From Spirogloea muscicola (Eukaryota > Streptophyta > Zygnematophyceae > Spirogloeales > Spirogloeaceae): a DNA stretch of 11,355 bases. A model generated the notes under the pieces. It did not search any database and had not been told where the DNA came from. It worked only from the letters and a program-made list of their open reading frames with translations. The DNA lies in assembly GCA_009602725.1 (NCBI GenBank), contig WELB01000012.1, forward strand, positions 1,207,713 to 1,219,067, given 5' to 3'. The position numbers were made by a program, and so were the translations under genes. The stretch's first letter is position 1, and each line of letters begins with the position of its first letter. Shown piece after piece: positions 1 to 8,590 of this stretch.

Positions 1-3000
1 GGCGGGGACGGTGAGCGCGGCGGCGGCGGTAGAGGTGGTGAAGGGGGAGGGGAAGAGGGAGGGGGAGGGGGATGCGACGAGGGGGAAGGAGGGGGACTCT
101 GAGCGGGCGAAAGAGAGGGTGGGGGGACGGGCGGAGGAGGGGTAGGAGAGGGGGGGGCAGCCGGAGAGCCGGGCGGTGGAGGAGCGAGAGCAGGAGGAGG
201 AGGCAGGGACGGAGGGGTTATCGGCGGCGGCAGAGGTGGTGGAGGGGGAGGTGGAGTCTGGGAGGGTGGAGAAGGGGGAGCTGGAGTGTCAGGTGGGGAA
301 GAAGCGGGGGGAGGGGAGGACTCCTGTGGTGGTGGAGGCACTAGGGGAGGAGGGTGAGGAGGTAGTGGGGGGGGGGACTTGGGCGGGGATGGTGGAGGAG
401 GGGGACTGGGAGGCGGTGGCGATGACGCCTCTGGTGGTGGAGGTGGAGGGACTGAAGTAAACGGCTGCGGAGGAGGTGGGGGAGATTCCCTTGGTGGTGG
501 TGGTGGAGTGACTGGGGGAGGGGGCAGTGGAGGAGGTGGGGGGGACTGCAGTGGCGGTGGTGGAGGAAGGGTACTGGAAGGAGGTGGCGACGATGCCTCT
601 GGTGGTGTTGGTGGAGGGACTGGGGGAGGGGGCTGTGGAGGAGGTGGGGGAGATTCTGTTGGTGGCTGTGGTGGAGGGAGGGGACTAGGAGGGGGTGGCA
701 ACGACGCCTCCGGTGGTGGAGGTGGAGGAACTGGGGGAGGGGGCTGTGGAGGAGGTGAGGGAGATTCTGTTGGTGGCTGTGGTGGAGGAATGGGACTTGG
801 AGGGGGTGGCGACGACGCCTCTGGTGGTGTTGGTGTAGGGACTGGGGGAGGAGGCTGCGGAGGAGGTGGTGGTGAGTCTATGGGTGGCGTGGGTGGAAGT
901 ATGGGACTAAGAGGAGGTGGCGACGACGCCTCTGGTGGTGGAGGTGGAGGGACTGGGGGAGGGGGCTGCGGAGGAGGTGGGGGGGAACTGCTGGGTGGTG
1001 GTGGTGGAGGTGTAGGACTCGGAGTCGGCTGAGGCAACGCCTCTGGGGGAGGCGGGGGAGGAGGCGGTGGCGAAGCCGTGGGAGGCGGCGGAGTGGGCGG
1101 AGGTTGGGGCTGAGGTGAGAGGGGCGGCGTCAATGGTCCTTTGGTAGTGCAGTTCTGTGGCTTCCAGCCAACCTGCAGTCCACGCAAAAGGCATTGACAT
1201 TCTGCAGTCACATTGTCTCGGCAAAGGAAGGCCTGGCTTGAGCCTCCTCCTCAAGTGACTGCTTTCGGTACTATGGTGATGAGGTAGTCCTAGGCCTTCT
1301 GTTGACGCTTTCATGAGGTGATGAAGGTAATGATCAGCTTGAGCTTTTTACCACGCTGATAGCAGCCTCGCTACTAGACAGCTTGTTGGTGTAGGGCATG
1401 AGCACTTACCATGGTGTGGTTCAGATCGTGCACCATCACGAAGTTTTGCTGTGCAATGTTGCCGATGATGTTCGTATCTCCTTCCACAATGTATGCACAG
1501 GCACTTGCACCTATCAAATGAATATAATTCACAGGGGGAAGCCTGAAGTCGGATGGCCCTGACATCCGGAAGGTCATGACAGGGTAGATGCCCAGCTTAT
1601 TGATGTCCTCTGGTTGTGCTACTAGTCCAGATACGTTCCAACAAAGCGGCCATCCATAGTTGAGATTTGCTCTAATGCAACACACAATCCAGGCAGACAA
1701 TCAACTGCTGAAAATAGTGATGTACTGTAGCAGCTGCACACTGAAGACAACATACAGCAGCAAGCATCCTCTATAGGAGTGCAATTTTGCTGTGCTCGCA
1801 AATCTAAGCAAACACGATGCATAGCACAGCGCTAGACTGCTGTGACGACTTCTTCACTCTTACATGGGCAGAGGCACGTTGGCCTTCAGATAGTCAACAA
1901 CTGGCTGGTACGCAGCACTCACCAGCCTGAGACATCATGTGTCAGAAAAGCCCGCCGTGGGCAGCATGCTTGACATGCTCATGAGGACCGGATGGCAAAC
2001 TTGGAACGTGTGTGTTAATTCAAGCATGGCATCAAGACAACCCAAGCAGCTGCAGTACTCACAATATTGCGGTTGTCCCAGAGTCAAAGAATGTCCCTCC
2101 TCCACCATTGTCGTCAAAGGTAAAAGCAGCCGCAGGAATGCTGAGTGAGGTTGTTCCAAAGAGTATCTCATTGACCTGCACATAGTAAAAAGTAGTGTAC
2201 CCCCGGCTTGCATCCGATTGCGGATTGCTGAGGAGCGGGGTGTATGTAACGCCTGCACTTGGTACTCCAGCCGACCCAAACTCCAACTCGCTCCCAGGCA
2301 GGTCAGGAGACACATACCAGCTTTGCAGGCACAGGGTGAACACATGGTCGTATGGCTCCAGCTGCAAATGGTCAGGAACAATTAACCCTTTGAAACATCT
2401 GTCTACATGAACTATCGAGCATTGCATCCCCCACAGCAGAAGGTGACAAGGGTTGCTGTGGCTCTGATGAAAGATTCAGAACGTATTTGTGGTGAGGAAT
2501 TGCAAGCATTCGTGTTCTACAGGTATGCATGTGTCATCGAAAGGCCTTATGTACGAAACGTCTGTCTGCACTTGGCAATGATTCATGATGGGCTTGCAGA
2601 TACTTACTTGTTGAATAAATGATATTGGCCCCCGTCCAAGGCCAATGAGGCCCCCTGCAACTGTAAATGTACCTGCATTGTCGTGACCGCAACCAAAGAT
2701 AGTCCCCAAGAGCCTTGAAGTATCGCCACTGGTGGTGGTTAGCCAAACCGTCTCAGTTGCCAACTGACCGGAGGTGTGGGACGAATCTCCATAGCTGCAT
2801 GTTCTTGAAATGCATGCTTCAGCACACGCGCTGATAAAGTTTCTCATGTAAAAGAAAGATTTGTCTTCGCCTAGAAGGTAGCTCATGTGCTATAGCATTA
2901 CTAGAAAGGTCGAGTGAGGCGAGTATAGGCCATGCTGCTATTACTGCAACTTATCCACGCGAAACAAATTTGCTGAAGTCGCAGACATGTACCTATAGGC

Positions 3001-4725
3001 GTATTCGCAGACACTCTGGCCTCCTGATGTGTAGCACTGATCGTACCCGTTCACATCTTCAACTAGCAGGCAAGGAGAAGTATTGCAACCGATGACAGAG
3101 AAGGTCAATGACTTAGTGGGATCAAAGATGGGTCCAGATTGCTCATAGCACTTGGTGCAGGGCAAGCACTGCGGCAGCAAACGATCCAGGAGTAGGTGAG
3201 CCCCTTGCACATCCTCACTAGTCACAATGAGGTGCTTCAGTGTGGATCCTATACATACATGTCACGCGTGTAACTGGTGTTCCGAGATGTATGTTCTCAA
3301 CCGAAGTGCCCATGCATAGGTGAGAAAGCAGTGCTAATGAATAGGGAAGCCTGCTGCCAGAACCAACGCGCTGATGCAACCTGAGTCCACAGCAGATCGC
3401 TGCCGGTGTCTGCAATAAGGATCTGTGGTTGGGCGGGGTCGCCAATGCTGAAGTCTGCGAAGTAGTTGGGAACGCCAACAGGGTATCCTGAGTGGACTGT
3501 TGTGTTGAAAGCTTCCTCGACAACTTGGAGTGCAGCCTCATGGGAAGATCTTGGGAACGTATTGTTGCGCGCCCCTGACACAAGCCTTGGCCGCGCCAAG
3601 GTAGGAGTTCTCTTTCCTGGATGTTGCTTTGCTTCTTTGCCAGTAATCAGGTGATACAATCTCTCCGATCTTGCCTGCAGGTTGCGCAGTAGAACATAAG
3701 CAATTGCTCCAGATATTGCATCCATTGGGGATGCATCGGAACTCTACAACATTTCAAGAGACGACTTCACAAGCAGCCACCTCACACATTGTTTGAGAGC
3801 GGACAGCACGTAATCCAATCATGTATAATCATGTCAGGAAAGCGTAACAATGCCTCGCACTGCAAGGCCTGATATTTTTGGGATCATGTGCAACTAGACA
3901 CGGGTGCCAAAGTACTTGTAGGATGACATAGATGCACAGCATCAGTGTACCACATGCCACTTGACATCTGCTTACCTTATCGCTGTGGTACTGAAACCTG
4001 GATGCGTGCTCCTTGCTGGGCCACTCCCTCCGAAAAGGCGAATGAGGTGCATCAATGTGAGTAAGGCTCAACCTGCCATGTACATGTCACGGGGTTGATG
4101 GGATGCTGCTCAGATAAGAAGGCTGTGAGGATCATGCCACATCAACCCTGCTATAGAGGTCCACGCTCTAATTCTGGGGCGACTGATGCAAGTGAGACCA
4201 AGGCAGGCAGCGTGCCATGCAAAAGCAAGCAGAGGAAAAGCCAAAAAGAATTTCCTTACTTCAATGTGGACGGCCTTTCCTCTGCATCCAGCATGGCACG
4301 TGCAGGACCTGAATCAAACGAGCAGAAGACAGTGCCAGCAGCAGATGGTGCCAGCTTGAGGAGAGAGCCTACGCATGGGCCAAGTTGCATCTGCAAAGCA
4401 AGTGTGTGTCTAGCACTGGAGCTGGTGTCTTGGAGTTAACAGTCCGTGAAGGCCGGGCGTGTGGGACGCGCTCTTGCTGTACTCGTGTCATCAATCGCCA
4501 CAAGGCTTGTAGGAAGAGCACGGTGGAGGCAGCCCGATAGTCACGAGGACATGCTCCATGGACGATCCAGCAGACAGTGCCGGTGCTGCAGAGCGGTGCT
4601 CTGCAGGCAGGGGCGGCCAGCCAACCTGCCGAAGCGCCATGGAGAGAGAGTACAACAAGGGCGACGAGCCGCAAGGGCGCACAGGCAGCAGACGCCGTCT
4701 GCGGCGGCGGCCGTGAGGAGGCCAT
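1..4725 (-). CDS. Secreted plant-type (A1B, nepenthesin/nucellin-like) aspartic protease with long proline-rich C-terminal tail; 10 exons, 3' end off the window
   Basis: I joined exons 4725-4626, 4308-4260, 4072-3976, 3674-3381, 3168-2993, 2794-2608, 2361-2063, 1926-1864, 1671-1410 and 1172-<1. All introns are GT/AG and all phases agree, giving 899 residues to the edge. Residues 1-33 form a signal peptide (core LVALVVLSLHGASA). A propeptide follows, with THIDAPHSPFR, a motif typical of plant A1B proteases. First catalytic motif: IADTGSDLLWTQ (D171). Next come the Cys-rich nepenthesin insert (CLPCTKC onward from 181), the flap YGDSSHTSG (Y240), FGCGHDNAGTF, the second catalytic motif FDSGTTAIL (D394), NIIGNIAQQNF, and the domain end VGWKPQNC (510-517). 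Twelve cysteines lie between 181 and 517, as the family expects. N-glycosylation sites include NVS and NHT. The tail from 518 is mostly Pro/Ser. The family cleaves proteins at acidic pH outside the cell or in the vacuole. The 5' end is least certain: the first donor is CAG|GTTGGC, and an in-frame ATG at 4390 could replace exons 1-2 but gives a poor signal peptide. Confidence 0.88.
22..243 (-). repeat. Copy of a 201-bp (67-codon) proline-coding repeat unit, shared with the right end
   Basis: The plus-strand marker GGCGGCGG(T/C)AGAGG occurs at 22 and 223, 201 bp apart. The unit between matches 11028-11228 at a constant offset of 11006, in the same minus-strand frame. Over 158-241 against 11164-11247 I count about 8 differences in 84 bases. 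The array continues past the left edge. Confidence 0.85.
408..1080 (-). repeat. 111-bp (37-residue) tandem repeat inside the protease tail
   Basis: The acidic marker Glu-Ala-(Ser/Leu) recurs with its Glu codon at plus positions 1041, 930, 819, 708, 597 and 429. Four intervals are exactly 111 bp; the last is 168 bp (111 plus 57). The unit contains PPEASSPPPPSP, then PPPQPPTESPPPPPQ, then PPPPV. All length steps are multiples of three, so the repeat changed in copy number while staying in frame, which supports translation on the minus strand. Confidence 0.9.
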
Positions 4726-4881
4726 GGGGCCTCCTGCAGGCGGCAGCCTCGGAGCGGTGGAGAGGGGGGTGGGACGTGGGGTGGTGCTGGCGGGGTGCGC
4801 AGGAGTGAAGAAAGGGAATGCGGCTGCTGACACTTGAAGACCGCCTGTGACGGCCAGCCAGGTGCATGCAGAGGTGTTCAT

Positions 4882-4893
4882 GATACTATATCA
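4882..4893. promoter_or_regulatory. Possible TATA-like element between divergent starts
   Basis: The plus strand reads GATACTATATCA; the minus strand reads TGATATAGTATC. It lies about 160 bp upstream of the protease ATG (4725) and about 35 bp before a plus-strand ATG (4928). If the protease uses it, transcription would start near 4860. That would leave the upstream in-frame ATG at 4881 out of the mRNA, in agreement with the start chosen. It is only a short AT-rich word in GC-rich DNA. Confidence 0.25.
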
Positions 4894-4927
4894 GAGGAGC
4901 GGGGACTGAGGCCGAGGGGAGCCAGCA

Positions 4928-5311
4928 ATGGCGGGTCGTTGCTGCAGCTGCAGCTGGGGAAAGAAGACTTGCGTGCAAGGAGGAAATGGAACGGGGAAAT
5001 GTATGGAGGGGAATGGCGGGAGCGGGCCGCCAGGCGGGGTGCACGGCCGGCAGCACGGTCACGTCGTGGTCCGCGGAGCCGGGCGGCGCCCCGCGGGACC
5101 GCTTTTCTTCACACTTCTCTTCGCTTCCCTTCAGAAGAGTCTCCTCCAGGAGATTAATTTCGCCGACCTGCGGCTGCTTAGTAGAGGAATCCTCGTGCAT
5201 TTGATACAAATGAAGGCCAAAATGGCCAAGTACAAAGGCGAACGTATATTTGATAACGTACATCACCTACAGCAGATTGACCCGCTCAGAAAGCACGGGT
5301 CAATACATTAA
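4928..5311 (+). CDS. Unrecognised plus-strand coding candidate, perhaps two exons
   Basis: An open frame runs from ATG 4928 to TAA 5309-5311. The first part is Cys/Gly-rich (CCSCSWGKKTC) and unconvincing. The second part, from about 5135, looks more like protein: NFADLRLLSRGILVHLIQMK, then KMAKYKGERIFD. It is preceded by a strong pyrimidine tract ending CTTCCCTTCAG, a good splice acceptor. A donor GGG|GTGCAC near 5039 would remove the G-rich middle in phase 0. It would be divergent from the protease, with about 200 bp between the ATGs. I do not recognise a family. It could be the C-terminal exon of another gene or chance. Confidence 0.3.
   Translation: MAGRCCSCSWGKKTCVQGGNGTGKCMEGNGGSGPPGGVHGRQHGHVVVRGAGRRPAGPLFFTLLFASLQKSLLQEINFADLRLLSRGILVHLIQMKAKMAKYKGERIFDNVHHLQQIDPLRKHGSIH
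5276..5304. repeat. Perfect 9-bp inverted repeat, 11-nt loop
   Basis: ATTGACCCG (5276-5284) pairs perfectly with CGGGTCAAT (5296-5304) around an 11-base spacer. It sits just before the TAA of the plus-strand candidate ORF. No family is recognised; it may be a small foldback or a 3' RNA hairpin. Confidence 0.5.
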
Positions 5312-5454
5312 GGTCGCCAACCGATGCCTGAAAACCAGGTGGCAGATTTGAAGCCCTTCTGCCACCAACTAGAGCTCGCCCAGCTTCTGGTGCAAAGATT
5401 AGTAGCGGTTACTGAGTGTTTCGTAGCTACTTGATTCCGTGTGTGCTTTAGCGC

Positions 5455-5665
5455 TTTCCCTGGCCCCCTCGAACTTTGTTCATTCTTTCCCTGGGCTGGC
5501 AAAACCCAGCCACCGCCCTCTCCTGGAAGCGTCTTTCTCTCTCTTTTCTCCGGGCTCCGCTCCCCAGTGGCAGGCTCCCCCTCATCTTGAGGAAGGGACT
5601 CTTCCAGAAGAGCGGGGAAGAAGAAAAGAGAGATGGCTGTGAGTCCCCAGCCCAGAAAAAAGCCC
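5455..5665. repeat. Foldback (MITE-like) repeat, copy 1
   Basis: The left arm at 5462-5516 (GGCCCCCTC, then CATTCTTTCCCTGGGCTGGC) is roughly the reverse complement of the right arm at 5635-5662 (GGCTGTGAGTCCCCAGCCC, then AGAAAAAAG). The same two-arm arrangement recurs at 6296-6480. Coding frames across it look spurious. There is no transposase, so any mobility would depend on another element. Confidence 0.45.
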
Positions 5666-5749
5666 TCCCTCATCTTGGGCAGGACTTCCCATGCGGTCTC
5701 GTGGAAAGAAGCTCGCTATGATGGCGAAAAGACGACTGACTCTTCCATT

Positions 5750-5822
5750 AGGGGGCGATGGCTGTGATTGGCCAGCTCAGAAGAAAGAACGCTAAATCAT
5801 TAAGGGGCCAGAAAGAGAAGCT
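5750..5822 (+). repeat. Single arm of the foldback repeat family
   Basis: GGCGATGGCTGTGATTGGCCAGC plus strand at 5754-5776 is repeated exactly at 6434-6456. Downstream, CTCAGAAGAAAGAA and AAGGGGCCAGAAAGAG match, in reverse complement, the arms at 5462-5500 and 6311-6348. A weaker related piece (GGAAAAGTTCG, then GAAGGGGCTAAGG) follows near 5908-5940. Confidence 0.5.
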
Positions 5823-6295
5823 CTTCAGAAGAACATGCGGTACTTCCTCGCAATGGCGCGATGGCTTTGAACAGAAAGTCCGCTGCACGTGAGGGGTGTA
5901 ACTTTGGGCGGAAAAGTTCGAGCATCGAAGGGGCTAAGGTATGTGAGAAAAGGAAGCAGCAAAGACTCCCTGCGGCAGGCCGGAGCTTCGGCTGCAGCAG
6001 GCAGCAACAGGACTGCGCCCCTCTTTGGCTTCACCGTTCCGAGGTCGGGTCTATACCCAGGGCTCGTGGCGCTTCCTGTGCCATCGCCCCCCCGTTTCTC
6101 TTCTTTTTCTGGCTTTCACAGCCGCTCTTTTATATCAGCAGCCGCATTCATCGTTTATCCTTCCCTTCCTGTTCCCTCTACACTCTGTCTGTGGGCTGGC
6201 TCTTTGTCTGTCGTATGTGAGGCTCCTCACTCGTAACTACTAAGTGGTCCATCCTCCCCCGTTCTGCCATAGCCTCTTCAGGCCCCGCAGTCGCT
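5823..6295. other. Intergenic spacer between repeat copies
   Basis: The two overlapping plus-strand reading frames here have no recognisable domain. A pyrimidine-rich stretch lies at about 6080-6200. TGTAA, the usual polyadenylation signal of chlorophyte algae, occurs on the plus strand at about 5897, but no supported gene needs it. I see nothing else. Confidence 0.4.
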
Positions 6296-6480
6296 GCTTA
6301 GCTCGTAGTTTGGCCCCTTCAAACCTTGTCAATTCTTTTCGGGCTGGCTTGTCACAGCCCTTGCCCCCATTGGGAGAGCCACTTCTTCTTCTTGCTCTTT
6401 GGCCCGCCCACAGACAGGAATCTTCCAGTGGAAGGCGATGGCTGTGATTGGCCAGCCCAGGGGAAAGTCGTGGGCTGGCC
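6296..6480. repeat. Foldback (MITE-like) repeat, copy 2, with a perfect 10-bp hairpin
   Basis: The left arm GGGCTGGCTTGTCACAGCC (6341-6359) against the reverse complement of GGCTGTGATTGGCCAGCCC (6440-6458) differs at three bases. The arms extend outward through TTGGCCCCTTCAAA. At the right edge GGCCAGCCCA (6450-6459) pairs perfectly with TGGGCTGGCC (6471-6480). Confidence 0.5.
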
Positions 6481-6796
6481 AAAGGCCCCGCCCTGTCCGG
6501 GGGACTTGTGGCCAAAGGTCCGCCTCGGGCAGGGCGCGCCTGGCGAGGGTGAACCCAGGGCGGGTCGGACCATCCGCGCCTGGGCGGGCCGACAAGCCCG
6601 TCAAGCGGCTAGCGGCCCTGTTGCTTGGCGGTCCCTTGAAGTTGCCGACAGCTACACGACCTCCGGTCTGATGTCTGCTCGATACCTCTCGTGCTTCACC
6701 GTGCCACCCTCCGTCCAGTGTGCATGGGTCGCCTCCGGGCCCGCCCTGTGAGGAGCGTGGCTGACGACGCATTCACGGGCTGTCTCCAGCAGGCGC
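6481..6796. other. GC-rich intergenic stretch, no supported gene
   Basis: All six frames give only composition-driven open frames with no domain. GCGCCTGG occurs twice at about 6536-6580, in a GC-rich stretch just before the minisatellite. No convincing exon was found. Confidence 0.35.
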
Positions 6797-6905
6797 CATG
6801 CCGCCGAGCATGGCCGAGGCCCATGCCGCCAAGCATGGCCGAGGCCGAGCATGCCGCTGAGGGCGTCCGAGCCCGAGCATGCCGCCCAGCAGGTCTGGGG
6901 CCGAG
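6797..6905. repeat. Minisatellite, about four units of 25-28 bp
   Basis: CATGCCGCC or a close variant starts at 6797, 6822, 6850 and 6878, and CATGC again at 6906. The spacings are 25, 28, 28 and 28 bp. The best unit reads CATGCCGCCAAGCATGGCC then GAGGCCGAG. The units drift to the right. The 25-bp step breaks any reading frame, which argues against a coding repeat. Confidence 0.75.
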
Positions 6906-6952
6906 CATGCAGGGAGCATGCAAGGCCACCAGGACGAGCCTGGACGGAATAG

Positions 6953-7034
6953 CACGAAAACACCTACAGCACTCGTGCCAGGGTGGTCCACATTGCCCGG
7001 CACGAGGCCAACGGCCATGTGACCAATGACCTGG
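6953..7034 (+). other. Candidate coding exon followed by a short canonical intron (7035-7106)
   Basis: After an AG at 6951-6952 an open frame of 27 codons reads HENTYSTRARVV then HIARHEANGHVTNDL, with mostly C/G third positions. It ends at CTGG|GTAAGT; a TGCTCGCAG acceptor follows 72 bp on. The next exon would reach a TGA after four codons, so this could be the end of a gene or a remnant. The opposite strand also has a protein-like frame here (VVGKFPKLTQVIGHMAVG), so the strand is not certain. No family is recognised. Confidence 0.25.
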
Positions 7035-7106
7035 GTAAGTTTCGGGAATTTCCCCACAACTATCTGCACATCATGTAAGCCTTTAAGCACTGTTCCCTGC
7101 TCGCAG

Positions 7107-8540
7107 ACCTGGAAACATGACACCAGGTGTATAGCATGCGCCTGTCATTACCGCTGCAGTGGTCAATAGCACACACATTGCATCTGCGGCGGCGGTCGAC
7201 TGGGGATGCCAGTATGGTACCAAGCCCTGTCTGGGGAGGCGGGGCACCAGGGGCTTTACCTCTGAAGGCCCCCGTCCGTCAGGACAGGTCTACAGGATAT
7301 CGACGCACGGGGTCCTCCTTGAGCGTGGCCTTTGAAGTGCGTGCGGCTGATCTGTCATAACCCCCATCTCAGCTAGCGGGCGGTGTACTTGACCTTTTTG
7401 AACTCGTTTGTTTCAAATACACGACAATTTCCTCAGCTGGCGGGCGATGGCTGGCTGCTGTCCACGCTGGGTGTACCTGAGTTCGTACTAAAGAAGCTCT
7501 TCCACCGGGACATGGACGTGTATTGACTGATGGAGGGCCTGAGTGGCCAAGTACGTAACAAGCACCTCTGCAGAGATGTGCGAAGCATGAGCTTGAGCTC
7601 GCGGCAAAAAGGCTGATACACGACGGCACAAGAACTATAGGTATACTGCCGGCAAGCTCATCTCAGCCGGAAGCATCCTCACGTCGTGCATGTTCGTAGA
7701 TTAGCACTGTACCCGAGTAGGGTATGCTTTCGAGGACCTATGCAGGCAAAGATGTCGATTGCGGCTGGTAGGAGGTGATCGCAGCGGGGTACTCGATAGT
7801 ACTGCACATCTCGGCTTTGTGCCATTCACTGCGCGGCCAGCAATGAGTGTCGACATGGGACCTTCGTCTCGGGTCGGGAGCTGGTAAAAGCTAGCCCACA
7901 AAACATGAAAAAGGTCCAAAGGAGCCGGAAATTGTAGAGGTCGTTAACCGTACCAGCTCAGAAATTTCTATACCAAAGGCTTTCATGCCACCGGGCGTTG
8001 CCTGATTATGCAGTGTCGATAGAGCATACTAGCAGCAACATGGGTGTGGTGTTCTGATTTACGTGGCAGGCACGTAGTTGAAAAATAATAGGAAGTAATG
8101 ATGTACGATAAAAGGATGATAGCTCGGACAGGTATCTCACAAGTACAACATATGCATGATCAGTTGCCCTGTGGAAATTATTCTTGGTAAGCTTGACTAT
8201 GCAGTTTAGCATATTGCGAGACAAGTATAGCTGCACCCTTATTGGCAGGATGGGCCGTCTGGCCCATCTGGCTCCCCAGTTCCCAATGGCCTGGGAATGT
8301 CTTCACCAATACCTACCAGTACCCCGCCACCACCTTAGCGGCACCCGCCACGACTGTCAAGAAAGGTCACAACCCTCAAAGCGGGCTTTGGGCTTTTCGG
8401 TCGATGATTTGGGCTTCTCTTTGAGCGACACGCGTAGCAGGATGGATCGAGCACCGATGCCGTTCATGGCACGACAGATGGGGTATATTTTCTAGGCAGA
8501 GCCGAGCTCGAAGTATCGTGCTCGCTTCACACCAAGCTGA
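7107..8540. other. Intergenic or decayed region, no supported gene
   Basis: Only short frames occur. A 30-codon plus-strand frame at about 7433-7530 (GDGWLLSTLGVPEF, then VLKKLFHRDMDVY, then stop) follows a TTTCCTCAG acceptor-like site and could be a gene remnant. CTCAGCT(A/G)GCGGGCG occurs twice about 65 bp apart (near 7367 and 7432). At 8249-8268 GATGGGCC and GGCCCATC form an 8-bp inverted repeat with a 4-base loop. The stretch 7900-8230 is AT-richer and appears empty. Confidence 0.4.
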
Positions 8541-8590
8541 TAGATGACGTGTCATAGGTGTCCAGGTTTGCAGCCATCTCCGCATCCTCG

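Larger units (their letters stand above)
1..1139 (-). other. Proline-rich, extensin-like tail region of the protease
   Basis: In the protease frame the minus strand is open for about 380 codons from GPLTPP to the left edge; I checked each codon for stops. Composition is dominated by proline in runs of 2-9, broken by Ser, Val, Gln, Thr, Glu and Ala. Blocks of the SPPPP type are the extensin glycomodule, in which neighbouring prolines are usually hydroxylated and arabinosylated in plants and green algae. No cysteine lies past residue 517. The tail probably tethers the enzyme in the wall or spaces it from it; this is inference. The same DNA read on the plus strand gives a glycine-rich frame, which I regard as its shadow. 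Confidence 0.85.

Noticed and set aside
72-460. Plus-strand Arg/Gly/Glu-rich frames at the left edge
   Set aside because: Composition shadows of the same proline codons, with no domain.
379-1032. Plus-strand glycine-rich open frame of 217 residues
   Set aside because: It is the antisense of the proline tail. It starts with TTG rather than ATG and ends in the middle of the tail, while the minus frame is continuous with a spliced protease gene.
1-1080. CRISPR or satellite array from the regular repeats
   Set aside because: Units are contiguous, codon-phased and proline-coding, with no unique spacers.
907-1314. Minus-strand 135-residue frame crossing the last intron
   Set aside because: Out of frame with the protease; it crosses the 1409-1173 intron and reads the repeat in a non-proline frame.
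4369-4881. Single 170-residue minus-strand gene from ATG 4881
   Set aside because: Its middle holds the signal peptide used by the protease, but the rest has no domain and would lie in the first intron and upstream region.
5905-5930. tRNA T-arm-like GTTCGAGC
   Set aside because: No acceptor, D or anticodon arm can be formed around it.
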